A DNA stretch of 64,000 bases from Niastella koreensis GR20-10 (GTDB lineage Bacteria > Bacteroidota > Bacteroidia > Chitinophagales > Chitinophagaceae), in contig NC_016609.1 in assembly GCF_000246855.1 (NCBI RefSeq), positions 248,001-312,000 of the forward strand, read 5' to 3'. Made by a program: the position numbers and the translations under genes. The notes under the pieces were generated by a model. The model saw only the letters and a program-made list of their open reading frames with translations. It made no database searches and was not told the DNA's origin. Shown here piece by piece: positions 33,214 through 42,840 of this stretch (within the stretch, counting starts at the first letter, position 1; every line of letters starts with the position of its first letter).

Positions 33214-33654
33214 CTATCTTCTTAAAGTAACCTTATGCGAAATATAAGTAGTAGAGCCGGAAGAAAAATGCGGGTCCCACAACACCATGGAGTTGTCGGT
33301 TAAATACACGATCTTATACTGGAAATCGCGTACGTTCAGTTTTAAATTCGCTTCTGAATAAATGTACTGGGCGGTATCCAATGCCTTCATAACAGAAGAA
33401 TACAATTTTCCATCCTTTCTAAAGTCCAGGTAGTCATCGCCTGCGCCATCATATTTACTAAAAGCAGGGGCCGTGTTGGGCACGTAAGTGGTGTCATTGA
33501 TCTGCACCAGGCTCCAGCGATTCATCAGTTTTAAAGTAACGCCGGTATCATTATTCTTTTTGCAGGCTGCCATAAAAAGGGTGAGTAACGCCATACAGGC
33601 GATGGGGGTTAACGGACGCTTGCCGTTAACACAATATGCTACATTGTGCATCAT
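33214..33654 (-). CDS. Small lipoprotein, lipocalin-like
   Basis: From the ATG at 33654 the 146-residue protein has a lipoprotein signal (CMALLTLFMAACKKNND) and a beta-rich domain (LMNRWSLVQINDTTYV, DYLDFRKDGKLYS, YKIVYLTDNSMVLW) typical of the lipocalin-like families common in Bacteroidota. Function unknown. The longer open frame upstream (to 33831) has no convincing start. It converges on the monooxygenase gene. Confidence 0.75.
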   Translation of the reverse strand: MMHNVAYCVNGKRPLTPIACMALLTLFMAACKKNNDTGVTLKLMNRWSLVQINDTTYVPNTAPAFSKYDGAGDDYLDFRKDGKLYSSVMKALDTAQYIYSEANLKLNVRDFQYKIVYLTDNSMVLWDPHFSSGSTTYISHKVTLRR

Positions 33655-34007
33655 GAAATAACCAAGGTTTTGATTAATGAAGCAGGTACGCTGCAACAGC
33701 GATGCCCTGTACTTTCTTGCTATGGTTTGGGAGGGGAAGCCTTTAACCGGTGGTTTTTCACGAATGGAGATGGCATAAATATATGAAAAAAACAGTGCTT
33801 GTAACATTGAGCCCAGCCAGGCAATACACACAAATGTGCAAAACCCAGCCCCGCTTAATTATTAAATGAATTGGAGAATAGCGCCAGAAGACCGAACTTA
33901 GGTAATAGTCAATTCACCTATTTTTTCAAAGAAATCCGCCTACGCCAGGGCTTGCGCCTCCGCTGAAGCTTCGGCGGCACGCGGACGACGGATAAAATTC
34001 GATTGCT
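33655..34007. other. Intergenic region with palindrome
   Basis: No gene is supported here. Bases 33960-33977 (CCGCTGAAGCTTCGGCGG) form an 18-bp palindrome with one mismatched pair, inside a GC-rich stretch that starts AATCCGCCTACGCC. A related motif (CCGCCGAAGCTTTAGCG) occurs near 22646, so this is probably a dispersed intergenic repeat. Confidence 0.45.
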
Positions 34008-34226
34008 ATGCGTAAATCAAGAATGAAAAAGATCAAAACCTCCGGGTTTAAAAAGAAAAGAGTGATAGTACCAAGAGCCAAAAAAAGGAAGAAGAACTGG
34101 TGTGTAGACAAGGAAAAATATGAAGGGTTTATTCCCCAGCATGTTATTGACAGGCATGAAGGCCGCAGAAAACGGAGAATGGCGCGGGCGGCAGGCAAGC
34201 CTTCACCATTGCGGGTGGTTAAATAG
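34008..34226 (+). CDS. Very basic 72-residue hypothetical protein
   Basis: The ORF starts with ATG at 34008 and encodes a protein rich in Lys and Arg (MRKSRMKKIKTSGFKKKRV, RAKKRKKNWCVDKEKYEG, ending GRRKRRMARAAGKPS and VVK). It could bind nucleic acid or ribosomes. I recognise no family. A terminator-like hairpin follows within 60 bases, which supports expression. The minus-strand frame over the same region looks like a shadow. Confidence 0.5.
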   Translation: MRKSRMKKIKTSGFKKKRVIVPRAKKRKKNWCVDKEKYEGFIPQHVIDRHEGRRKRRMARAAGKPSPLRVVK

Positions 34227-34252
34227 AAATTGTGTTTTGTTTTTTATAAATT

Positions 34253-34284
34253 AAGAGCTATTCTGTAATGGAGTAGCTCTTTTC
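34253..34284 (+). terminator. Candidate terminator after the basic protein gene
   Basis: AAGAGCTA (34253-34260) pairs with TAGCTCTT (34274-34281) around a 13-base loop, followed by TTC. The stem is only 8 bp and the T tract short. Confidence 0.55.
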
Positions 34285-34581
34285 GTTTGAAAATGGTAAA
34301 TTAGACACTACTTATTAAAAAGATTGCTGCTTTTTTGTAACTTAATACTCAGGCCGTTTTGGTAATGTGGAATTCGCGCCGGCAGCCTGCATTGGATAAA
34401 AACATTTTTAATCTTAAATTCGTGCCCATGGGTACCAGGTACCTTCTTTCAACCTATCCGCCTTATTCTCACACCCAGTGATCATGAACGGGAAACCATC
34501 CGACGATAAGCATTGATTGCATTGTCTTTCAGTACATTAAAATATTGTTCAATTCGCCTATGAATGCCGCAGGAGTAATCA
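34285..34581. other. Intergenic region upstream of the first ECF sigma gene
   Basis: No gene is supported. A GGTACC palindrome with repeated flank (GGGTACCAGGTACC) occurs near 34430, but I cannot assign a function. The promoter of the sigma gene should be here. Confidence 0.35.
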
Positions 34582-35178
34582 ATGAAATCTAGTCAATTTA
34601 CTGAGACTCAAATTATTGACGGCTTAAAAAACAATGAGAGCCGGGTATTCGACCATTTGTTCAACGAATACTATACTCAGCTGCAATACTTCGCAGAACG
34701 CCTCATCAGCAATCGGGAAGAAGCGCAGGACATCGTTATTACTGCGTTTCGTAAGTTCTGGAACATCAGGGATAATTTTCAAACCGCTACCAATATCAAG
34801 GCCTTTTTCTATATAACCGTTCGTAACCAGTGCCTGGATTACCTGCGGTACAAACAACGGTTCAATGAAGTAAAAAAAGAATATGAGTCCCACCTGCTCT
34901 CCGCAGACGAATTACAGCAAACAGATAACCTGATCATTGAAACAGACCTCATTAACAAGATCTATCTGGAAGTACAAAAACTTCCCAACCGTTGCCGCGA
35001 GATCTTCATCCTCACTTATTTCAAAGGCCTGAAAACAAAGGAGATCGCCAACGCCCTCCAAATTTCCGAGAGTGCCGTAACCACCCAAAGATCATTGGCC
35101 ATCAAATATTTAAAGCACGCATTTTCCCAGGAAGGCTATATTTTCTTTTGCCTGGTGCTGGCCAGTCTGGACCGTTAG
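34582..35178 (+). CDS. ECF-type sigma-70 factor
   Basis: The 198-residue protein has region 2 (AERLISNREEAQDIVITAFR, KFWNIRDNF) and region 4 (LPNRCREIFILTYFKGLKTKEIANALQISESAVTTQ in parts) of Bacteroidota ECF sigma factors. It precedes a FecR anti-sigma gene by 147 bases and a SusC with STN domain further on, the standard trans-envelope signalling set. It should direct RNA polymerase to the downstream uptake operon on ligand binding. A hydrophobic C-terminal tail (YIFFCLVLASLDR) is notable. Confidence 0.93.
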   Translation: MKSSQFTETQIIDGLKNNESRVFDHLFNEYYTQLQYFAERLISNREEAQDIVITAFRKFWNIRDNFQTATNIKAFFYITVRNQCLDYLRYKQRFNEVKKEYESHLLSADELQQTDNLIIETDLINKIYLEVQKLPNRCREIFILTYFKGLKTKEIANALQISESAVTTQRSLAIKYLKHAFSQEGYIFFCLVLASLDR

Positions 35179-35325
35179 AGATAGTAAAAAAAAATATTTT
35201 AAATTCTTTTGGACAAACCTACCCTGCCATCCGTTTCTATTAAATAACGGTTACCATATTGTTATTTTTTCGGTTAAGGCAGGGCTTTCTAATTTAATCA
35301 GATCACATTTTTAAAAGCTTTATTA

Positions 35326-36543
35326 ATGGCTGAAGAATCGTATAACCTTTCCAATGAGTTGTTTGAGATAGGGAGTCTTCTGCTCAAACACAACCAGGGA
35401 GAGCTCACCGAAGAAGAACAAACAATACTGGATAATTGGAAAAATGCATCAGCAGGAAATAAACAGCTCTTTGCAACACTGACCAATAACGAAAATCTGC
35501 AGGCAAAGCTTAACCAGCTTCATGAAATCGAAGCTACCAAAGAAGCAGCCAAAAGGCGGGTGATGGAATCGCTTTCTATGGGCGCCATAGTAACACCCAT
35601 AAAACGCACTACGCACAGCCTTTGGAAAACAGTGGCCGCTGCAGTCACTATTACTGCGGTGGCAGGAACGGGCGCCTGGCTGCTGTTAAAGAATAATAAG
35701 CATCCGCAGGTGGCAGTTGTTCAGCCGGCAGAAAACAAACTGGCCGGTGTAATGCCCGGAAGTTATAAAGCGCAACTGGTGCTTGACGATGGTTCTATCA
35801 TTGAACTGGACAGTGCAGGAAGCGGAAAGCTGGCGCAACAGGGCAATATGCAGGTAATGAACCGCGATGGACAATTATCGTATAAGCCGGATGCCACAAC
35901 AGAAAAAAGATCTTTATACAATACATTAAAAACAGGCCGGGGGCAAATGTACCCGGTAAAGCTATCAGACGGTAGCGCTGTTTGGCTCAACTCTTCCTCT
36001 TCAATCCGTTTTCCCGTAGCATTTAATAAACAGGAAAGAAGAGTTGAAATTACCGGTGAGGCTTACTTTGAAGTAACTCACAACGATCGCAAACCGTTTA
36101 AGGTTTCGGTAAATGGAGTAGAGGTGCAGGTAGTGGGTACCGTGTTCAACATCAACTCCTATAACGACGAAGCAAGCATGAAAACAACCCTGTTGACGGG
36201 TTCGGTAAAACTAACGAAGGGGAATGAGCAGGTAATGATAAAACCGGGCGAGCAGGCAGAAGTGGTTGACAAAACCATTAAAGTAAATACCGGGGTAAAT
36301 GTGAACAAGGAAGTGGCCTGGAAAAACGGGTTGTTCTATTTTAAGAATGAGAACCTGAAAGCCATTATGCGGCAGATTGCCCGCTGGTACGATGTGGATG
36401 TAGTGTATGAAGGAAAAATAAGCAACGATGAAATAAGTGGTAAAATATATAGAAATGCAAACCTGTCCGAAGTGCTGAAGCTGTTGAATGTGCTGGATGT
36501 GAATTACAAAATTGAAGGAAAAAAGTTAATCATTAAAGGCTAA
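35326..36543 (+). CDS. FecR-type anti-sigma factor
   Basis: The 405-residue protein has an N-terminal cytosolic sigma-binding part, one membrane helix (LWKTVAAAVTITAVAGTGAWLLL), and a periplasmic FecR domain (YPVKLSDGSAVWLNSSSSIR, VEITGEAYFEVTHNDRKPFKV and VVGTVFNINSY). A C-terminal DUF4974-type domain follows (ENLKAIMRQIARWYDVDVVY). It receives the signal from the STN domain of the SusC protein at 37818 and releases its sigma factor. Here it lies between two sigma genes; which one it controls cannot be told. Confidence 0.95.
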   Translation: MAEESYNLSNELFEIGSLLLKHNQGELTEEEQTILDNWKNASAGNKQLFATLTNNENLQAKLNQLHEIEATKEAAKRRVMESLSMGAIVTPIKRTTHSLWKTVAAAVTITAVAGTGAWLLLKNNKHPQVAVVQPAENKLAGVMPGSYKAQLVLDDGSIIELDSAGSGKLAQQGNMQVMNRDGQLSYKPDATTEKRSLYNTLKTGRGQMYPVKLSDGSAVWLNSSSSIRFPVAFNKQERRVEITGEAYFEVTHNDRKPFKVSVNGVEVQVVGTVFNINSYNDEASMKTTLLTGSVKLTKGNEQVMIKPGEQAEVVDKTIKVNTGVNVNKEVAWKNGLFYFKNENLKAIMRQIARWYDVDVVYEGKISNDEISGKIYRNANLSEVLKLLNVLDVNYKIEGKKLIIKG

Positions 36544-36589
36544 CATTCATGTATATATCATATGTGCATGGGTGAAAACGGATAGCGTC

Positions 36590-37129
36590 ATGAACCAGGT
36601 TTGTACATATGAGCGGGCTGAAAAAGAGCAATTCTTCATCAGTATTTACAAAGAATACTGGTACAAAGTGTATCATTATTCGTATTTATATACAGGGGAT
36701 AAGAGCGAGGCGGAAGATCTGGCGCAGGACTTGTTCCTGAAGTTGTGGCAACAGTTCGACCGGTTGAACGGCGTTGAAAATGTAAAAGGATACCTGTTCA
36801 TCATGGCCAGGAATAACTGCCACAATCATTACAAAAAAGAGTTACGCAGGAAGCCACTGTATAAAAACTATTGCCGGTCGTTTAATGAAGCGTGTTATCA
36901 CGATGAAGTGGTGGTAAAGGAATTGAACCGCATTACCATCAGGGCCGTACAGGAGCTGCCGGCAAAACAAAAGAAGGTCTTTATATACCGGGACATGGGA
37001 TTGGGCCGAAAGGAAATTGCAGATATATTGAATGTATCAGTAAATACAATCGATGCCTGTATAAATATAGCCATGAAAAAAGTACAGCAGTTTGTAAGCC
37101 GTGAATTGGAATTGTCAACGGCTGCATAA
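36590..37129 (+). CDS. Second ECF-type sigma-70 factor
   Basis: The 179-residue protein has region 2 (GDKSEAEDLAQDLFLKLWQQ) and region 4 (LPAKQKKVFIYRDMGLGRKE, IADILNVSVNTIDACI). The ATG at 36590 is preferred over a GTG at 36572. It lies 46 bases after the FecR gene and about 690 bases before the SusC gene. Two sigma factors around a single FecR is unusual; one may be a paralogue whose own FecR was lost. A terminator follows. Confidence 0.92.
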   Translation: MNQVCTYERAEKEQFFISIYKEYWYKVYHYSYLYTGDKSEAEDLAQDLFLKLWQQFDRLNGVENVKGYLFIMARNNCHNHYKKELRRKPLYKNYCRSFNEACYHDEVVVKELNRITIRAVQELPAKQKKVFIYRDMGLGRKEIADILNVSVNTIDACINIAMKKVQQFVSRELELSTAA

Positions 37130-37164
37130 CAAACCTTATTCACTGTGTAATTGATTGAAATACG

Positions 37165-37241
37165 GTGCTGTCGGAAATGATTATGTAGAAGTATTAAGGA
37201 TAACGCTTTTTATGTAATGATGACGGCAGCACTGTTTTTTT
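37165..37241 (+). terminator. Long-loop terminator after the second sigma gene
   Basis: GTGCTGTCG (37165-37173) pairs with CGGCAGCAC (37224-37232, one G-T pair) and is followed by TGTTTTTTT. The loop is about 50 bases, longer than usual, so the hairpin is less certain. Confidence 0.55.
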
Positions 37242-37385
37242 AAGGATAAAATTTTTACGACGGGGCAGTAATAGTGCAACTGCCCGGCGTATCAAAGGAT
37301 GTCCGGATCCATGAAAAGCAACGATTGGTTGTTGGCCTGAACACAATACAACAACGAATAGTAAACTGTTAAAACCGCTACGAAA

Positions 37386-37592
37386 ATGAAAGCAACAAGG
37401 CAACTCGTAAGCCACTGTTTGGTTAATGGTATGACCATACTACGCTTCGCATTTATTACACCTTCTTTATATCTTATCCATTCTACTATTGTAAGTTCAT
37501 CAGGAGGTTCCGGGGCCGGAGCCGGATTTTTATATCATCCCTTTTCTGCAACCGGCGTTAAACGGTTTGTTACGCCTTCTTTAACAAGCTAG
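37386..37592 (+). CDS. Doubtful small ORF, 68 residues
   Basis: An ATG-started frame of 68 codons lies in the otherwise empty 576-base gap before the SusC gene. It contains a weakly hydrophobic part (MTILRFAFITPSLYLI) and a glycine-rich run SSSGGSGAGAGF. I recognise nothing in it, no ribosome binding site is visible, and the flanks (37242-37385 and 37593-37817) show no other gene. It may be chance; the region may rather be the long regulated leader of the SusC operon. Confidence 0.25.
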   Translation: MKATRQLVSHCLVNGMTILRFAFITPSLYLIHSTIVSSSGGSGAGAGFLYHPFSATGVKRFVTPSLTS

Positions 37593-37817
37593 CCGGTTGC
37601 GTTTATGCACCTATCCAATGCCATTGAACAGAATAACCACACCTTCTTCCTAACGAATCATTTGCCATCGCAACAGCTAACCATAACCAAATCCGCATTT
37701 AGTTAATCAGCCACGGAGAGGCAAAAAATTGCCGATTGTGTTGGAACCACAACCGGCTGTTGGGTTAACTGAATAAAACGTTGGGGGTCTTATTAATTAA
37801 CCTATTACAACAAAACT

Positions 37818-40800
37818 ATGACAGATTTTATATCTGGCAAAGCTGCTATTGCCCGGGATGAACGCGGGCACGACCGACTAAAATGGGAATTGACAAAAAC
37901 ATTGCGGATCATGAAGTTAGGTGCATTTTTTTTATTGGCTGCTGCTATGACTGTTTCGGCGAAAGGGTTAACCCAGGATAAGATCACCCTGTCCCTGAAG
38001 AATGCGCCCCTGGAAAAGGTGTTTGACGCGATCGAGAGTCAGTCGGGGTTTGTTTTCATTTACAAGAATGAAACGGTAAAGGATAAGAAAGTGAGTATCC
38101 AGGTAACCAATGTTTCGCTGGCGGATGCATTGAATGAATGTTTAAAAGGACAGGCGCTCTCATACAGCATCGTTGGTAAAAGTGTGGCCATCAAAACCAT
38201 TCATAAAGAAACCGGCCTGGCTGAAAATGCCACCCCCAATGCGCCGCCATTGATTGATGTAAAGGGAAAGGTGCTGAATGAAAAAGGCGACCCGGTGGAA
38301 GGCGTTACGGTGCGGGTAAAAGGGACGGAGAAATTTACGCTTACGGATAAAAATGGGGAGTTCTCGCTGATAACAGTAGAAAGAGATGCTATCCTGTTAT
38401 TCACGCATATTACCATGGAAGCATTTGAGTTGCAGGTGAGCGGGCAAACGGAGTTGCTGATAAAGTTGAGGACGAAGGTGAGCTCTTTAGGTGAAGTAGT
38501 AGTAAGTGTGAATACGGGATATCAACAGGTAAGTAAAGAAAGGTTTGTGGGGTCGGTGAGTTCATTGGATAGCGCAGCCTATAGCAGAAGGGCAGGCATG
38601 GATATCATAAGCAGGCTGGATGGGACAGTGCCCGGGGTGTTGTTTGATAAGAAAACAGCTTCGACCTCTTTAGACCAGGTACAGATAAGAGGGTTGAGTA
38701 CATTAAATTCAAGTAGAGCCCCGTTGGTCATTGTAGACAATTTTCCCTTTAGACAGGACCTGAGTTTATTAAATCCAAATGATGTTGAAAGTATTACGGT
38801 GCTGAAAGATGCAGCGGCTACCTCTATCTGGGGCGCACAGGCAGGCAATGGGGTTATAGTGATCACAACAAAAAAGGGAAGATATAATCAACCGATGAGT
38901 GTGTCGGTAAGTTCAAACGTGACCATTCAGCAAAAACCTGATCTGTATTACAACCCTCAAATAAGTGTGCCTGACTTTATTGATGCGGAAACTTTTTTGT
39001 TTAGTAAAGGCAGATATGATATAGACCTGAATAATACAAGTACCTGGCCTGTTATTTCTCCTGTGGTGGAAGTGCTGGCAAAAAGAAGAGCGGGTGTTTA
39101 TACTGCTGAAGATTCTGCCACCCAGATCGATGCCATGAGATCGATGGACCTTCGGCGGGAACTGAATAAATATATGTATCGCCCTGCTGTACTTCAACAA
39201 CACTATGTACAATTGAATGGCGGTAACAATACATTCAGTTATAATTTTTCCGCCGGTTATAATCGTAATCAAAATAATATTCAAAACAGCAAAGTTGATG
39301 ATAATTTTACGCTGAAATCCTTCACTGCCATCAGGCCGGTTAAAAACCTGGAAATTACTACCAGCATCATGTATATCCAGGGTACAAACAGAAGCACCAC
39401 TTTACCTTCTCTCAGGCTCTATCCTTATGCACAGTTAGCCGATCAGGAGGGACATGCTTTGGCAATACCCCAGGATAGAAGGGCTGCTTATATTGATACG
39501 GTTGGCGGGGGGCGTTTACTCGATTGGCATTACCGGCCATTGGATGAAGTGAAGCTGGCAGATAAAAACGACAGGAGTCGCCTGATCCAGTTAAATACCA
39601 GTATTGCGTACCGGTTTACGCCCTGGTTAAATGCAAGCCTGAGTTATCAATATAGTGGTCAGTCGCTTGACGGAAGTAATTATCTGGGGCCGGGAACCTA
39701 TTATACCCGTAACCTTATAAATCAGTATACTAACCTGGCGCAAACCCTTCCTGGTTTGCGCAACCCCATTCCGGTGGGCGGCATCATGAATGTATCACAT
39801 ATTGAATCCAGGTCGCAAAATGCAAGGGCGCAATTAAATTTTAATAAAAAGCTGGGTTATAAACATGCAGTTAATGCCCTGGTTGCCGGGGAAATATCTG
39901 AAACCAGGGGAACGGGGAATACAAACAGGTTTTACGGTTACAATAAGGAAATGGGAACTTATGTAACCACAATAGATTATGTAACTCAATTCCCTTCGTA
40001 CAACAACATTGCAGGAAGCGGCCAAATTCCCACCGGCAGCACGGCGTCTCCGGAAACCTACGGCCGGTTTGTTTCTTTTTTGGGTAATCTCTCCTATACC
40101 TATAACGATCGCTATACAATATATCTAAGCGCCCGCAAAGACGGTTCCAATATATTTGGCGTTAACACCAACAGAAAGTGGAAGCCTTTGTGGTCAACAG
40201 GCGGCAGCTGGGATATTTCAAAGGAGAGTTTTTATGATCTTAAGTGGATGTCTTCATTACGGGTAAGAGCTTCCTACGGCTATAGCGGCAATCCGGGAAA
40301 TGTTTCGGCTTTGCCTACCATTCAGTATAACACTATACCAGCGGTAATGACAAATTTGCCGGCAGCTACTACAAAAGATGCGCCCAATCCATCACTAAGA
40401 TGGGAGAAAGTGCAGATGATCAATGAAGCCATTGATTTTAGTTTGTTCCACAACAGGATCTCGGGAAGCATCGATGTATTTCAAAAAAGATCTACCGACC
40501 TTATTGCCCCCAATCCCCTGGCGCCTGCAACTGGCGTCGATGTTATATATATGAATGTTGCCGACCTTGAAGGTAAGGGATTTGATATTGCGGTACATTC
40601 AAAAAATATTCAGGGAGCTTTTCAATGGCAGACTGATGTTAGCCTGAGCCGCTCCAAAACTATAATTAAAAGAGTATTTAAACAGCGTTACAATACTTCC
40701 GAGTATCTGGATTATGGTGTAAATGCTTCTGATGGAATAATGGCGTATGGCATGTCGAGTTATAAATGGGCAGGTCTTGATCCCGCTACCGGTAATCCCC

Positions 40801-41381
40801 GCGGTTATTTAGCTAATAAAATTTCTACTGATTATAATGCCATACTTAATGATTCAATAAATAACCAGGTGTTCAATGGTTCTGCGGTGCCGCTGGTTTT
40901 TGGATTTTTAAAAAATTCGTTTAGTTGGAAAAGATTCACCTTATCCGCTAACATTAATTATCGCCTTGACTTCTATTTCAGAAAACCAGCTATCAGCTAT
41001 TCGGACCTGTCGAATAGCTGGCAGGGCAATGCCGATTATGCTGCCCGCTGGCAAAAAAGCGGTGATGAACAATTCACCAGTGTTCCTTCTTTTATTTACC
41101 CGCTGAACCAGTCACGGGATAAGTTTTATCAGTATTCAGCCATAAATGTATTAAGAGGAGATAATATCCGCTTGCAGGACCTGCGCTTGCAGTATGATTG
41201 GGGCAGTAGGCAAAAGAAAACTGTTGTTAAAAATTGGCAGGTCTTTGTTTATGTAAATAACCTGAATGCCATTCTGTGGCGTAAAAACAATTCCAATCTT
41301 GATCCGGATTATACCGGGGGAATGGGTTTTATTACGCCCCCTGCCAAAAGCTGGACGATTGGAATAAATGCTAACCTTTAA
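37818..41381 (+). CDS. SusC/RagA family TonB-dependent receptor with STN signalling domain
   Basis: The 1187-residue protein has an N-terminal extension, a signal peptide (MKLGAFFLLAAAMTVSAKG), an STN domain (residues about 54-108, ITLSLKNAPLEKVFDAIESQ), a CarboxypepD_reg-like domain (VKGKVLNEKGDPVEGVTVRV), a TonB plug (LDQVQIRGLSTLN, APLVIVDNFPF, ITVLKDAAATSIWGAQAGNG) and a C-terminal 22-strand barrel ending INANL. It imports a large ligand with the SusD partner encoded 15 bases downstream and signals to FecR through the STN domain. A shorter start at 37911, directly at the signal peptide, is possible. Confidence 0.96.
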   Translation: MTDFISGKAAIARDERGHDRLKWELTKTLRIMKLGAFFLLAAAMTVSAKGLTQDKITLSLKNAPLEKVFDAIESQSGFVFIYKNETVKDKKVSIQVTNVSLADALNECLKGQALSYSIVGKSVAIKTIHKETGLAENATPNAPPLIDVKGKVLNEKGDPVEGVTVRVKGTEKFTLTDKNGEFSLITVERDAILLFTHITMEAFELQVSGQTELLIKLRTKVSSLGEVVVSVNTGYQQVSKERFVGSVSSLDSAAYSRRAGMDIISRLDGTVPGVLFDKKTASTSLDQVQIRGLSTLNSSRAPLVIVDNFPFRQDLSLLNPNDVESITVLKDAAATSIWGAQAGNGVIVITTKKGRYNQPMSVSVSSNVTIQQKPDLYYNPQISVPDFIDAETFLFSKGRYDIDLNNTSTWPVISPVVEVLAKRRAGVYTAEDSATQIDAMRSMDLRRELNKYMYRPAVLQQHYVQLNGGNNTFSYNFSAGYNRNQNNIQNSKVDDNFTLKSFTAIRPVKNLEITTSIMYIQGTNRSTTLPSLRLYPYAQLADQEGHALAIPQDRRAAYIDTVGGGRLLDWHYRPLDEVKLADKNDRSRLIQLNTSIAYRFTPWLNASLSYQYSGQSLDGSNYLGPGTYYTRNLINQYTNLAQTLPGLRNPIPVGGIMNVSHIESRSQNARAQLNFNKKLGYKHAVNALVAGEISETRGTGNTNRFYGYNKEMGTYVTTIDYVTQFPSYNNIAGSGQIPTGSTASPETYGRFVSFLGNLSYTYNDRYTIYLSARKDGSNIFGVNTNRKWKPLWSTGGSWDISKESFYDLKWMSSLRVRASYGYSGNPGNVSALPTIQYNTIPAVMTNLPAATTKDAPNPSLRWEKVQMINEAIDFSLFHNRISGSIDVFQKRSTDLIAPNPLAPATGVDVIYMNVADLEGKGFDIAVHSKNIQGAFQWQTDVSLSRSKTIIKRVFKQRYNTSEYLDYGVNASDGIMAYGMSSYKWAGLDPATGNPRGYLANKISTDYNAILNDSINNQVFNGSAVPLVFGFLKNSFSWKRFTLSANINYRLDFYFRKPAISYSDLSNSWQGNADYAARWQKSGDEQFTSVPSFIYPLNQSRDKFYQYSAINVLRGDNIRLQDLRLQYDWGSRQKKTVVKNWQVFVYVNNLNAILWRKNNSNLDPDYTGGMGFITPPAKSWTIGINANL

Positions 41382-41396
41382 CTTATAATAACTGAC

Positions 41397-42794
41397 ATGA
41401 CCAATTACAATAGAATATACAGCTTTAAACGGGCAATGGTGTGGTTGTTTTTTCTTTCAGTTGTTGTAACCGGATCGTCCTGTAAAAAGTATCTTGATAA
41501 AAAGCCTATTCAAAATTTAATTGTTCCTTCCAGTTTAAGCGATTTGCAGGCCCTGCTGGATAATCAGAATGGGAACAGCCTGGCTCCAGGTATAACTGAA
41601 TTTGTAGCTGATAATTATTATTTAACAACAGCCGCCTGGTCGCCCCTGAACATTGACCTGCGGAAAAATTATACCTGGGATAACGATGCCAGAATAACAA
41701 ATGTGAATTCTGTCTGGAGTAATCCTTATACCGCTATTTACAACGCCAACTTCGTGCTGGATTATTTGCCTAAAATAACAAAGAATGATTATGATGCGGG
41801 CACGTATAACAATATAAAAGGAATGGCGCTTTTTTACCGCGCCTATATGTTTCATCAACTGGCCCAGTTATTCTGCGCGCCCTATTCCACTTCTACGGCA
41901 GGTAGCCCCGGAATAGTTTTAAGAACGACTGCTGAAACAGACGCGCCAATTAACCGGTCAACTGTTCAACAAACATATGACCAGATAATCAGCGACCTGA
42001 AAACAGCTGCTGATCTATTGTTAACAAGCCAGACATTTACCACCCGGCCCGGTAAAGCGGCTGCCTATGGTGAACTGGCCCGGGTATATTTGTCAATGCG
42101 CGATTATGCAAATGCAGAAGTGTATGCCAACAACGCCCTCACTGTAAATAATACCTTACTTGATTATAATGCTTTAACGCCTGTTGGTAATCCGGTACTT
42201 CCAGCCAATCCCATCAATAATCCGGAGATCCTGTTTATAAGCCGCACTGATATCCCGGGTGTATACTCAGCTTCGCATGAAGCGATAGTAGATACTACGT
42301 TATACAGGTCCTATAACGCAAATGATCTGAGAAAGACGGTATTTTTTGGATCAAACGGAAATAATAATTACTGGAAAGGCTCTTATTATACATTCGGTGG
42401 AACAGATTACTCAATCTTTGATGGGTTAGCTACAGATGAAATATACCTTATCAGGGCCGAATGCAGGGCCAGGAAAGGAGATGCCAACGCCGCCATGGAT
42501 GACCTTAACACGCTTTTGCGTAACCGTTGGAAAACCGGTGCATTTACAAATCTTGTAGCCATAGATGCCAACGATGCATTAACCCAGGTGCTGAACGAAA
42601 GGAGAAAAGAACTGGCATTCCGCGGGCTTCGCTGGAGCGATCTCCGGCGCTTAAACCTGGAAGGCGCCAATATCTCATTGACCAGGGTGGTAAATGGAAC
42701 AACATATACGCTGCCTGCGAATGATCTGCGCTGGACATTATTGATCCCCGACCTGGAGATCAACCGGTCGGGCATTGCACAAAACCCACGTTAA
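41397..42794 (+). CDS. SusD/RagB family surface lipoprotein
   Basis: The 465-residue protein has a lipoprotein signal ending TGSSCKKYLDKKP and SusD features: the N-terminal LIVPSSLSDLQALLDNQ, TPR-like helices (GMALFYRAYMFHQLAQLFCA), and the C-terminal LNERRKELAFRGLRWSDLRR. It caps the SusC barrel and binds ligand on the surface. Ligand specificity cannot be read, but the downstream metalloprotease suggests peptides or proteins. It is in one operon with SusC. Confidence 0.95.
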   Translation: MTNYNRIYSFKRAMVWLFFLSVVVTGSSCKKYLDKKPIQNLIVPSSLSDLQALLDNQNGNSLAPGITEFVADNYYLTTAAWSPLNIDLRKNYTWDNDARITNVNSVWSNPYTAIYNANFVLDYLPKITKNDYDAGTYNNIKGMALFYRAYMFHQLAQLFCAPYSTSTAGSPGIVLRTTAETDAPINRSTVQQTYDQIISDLKTAADLLLTSQTFTTRPGKAAAYGELARVYLSMRDYANAEVYANNALTVNNTLLDYNALTPVGNPVLPANPINNPEILFISRTDIPGVYSASHEAIVDTTLYRSYNANDLRKTVFFGSNGNNNYWKGSYYTFGGTDYSIFDGLATDEIYLIRAECRARKGDANAAMDDLNTLLRNRWKTGAFTNLVAIDANDALTQVLNERRKELAFRGLRWSDLRRLNLEGANISLTRVVNGTTYTLPANDLRWTLLIPDLEINRSGIAQNPR

Positions 42795-42840
42795 CAGCAT
42801 AGACGGTAATGTAAAAAGTAATGAGCCAAACTACTGTAAA

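Noticed and set aside
33926-34198. 90-codon minus-strand frame opposite the basic protein
   Set aside because: It has a Phe/Leu-rich composition expected from reading Lys-rich codons on the other strand, and a terminator supports the plus strand instead.
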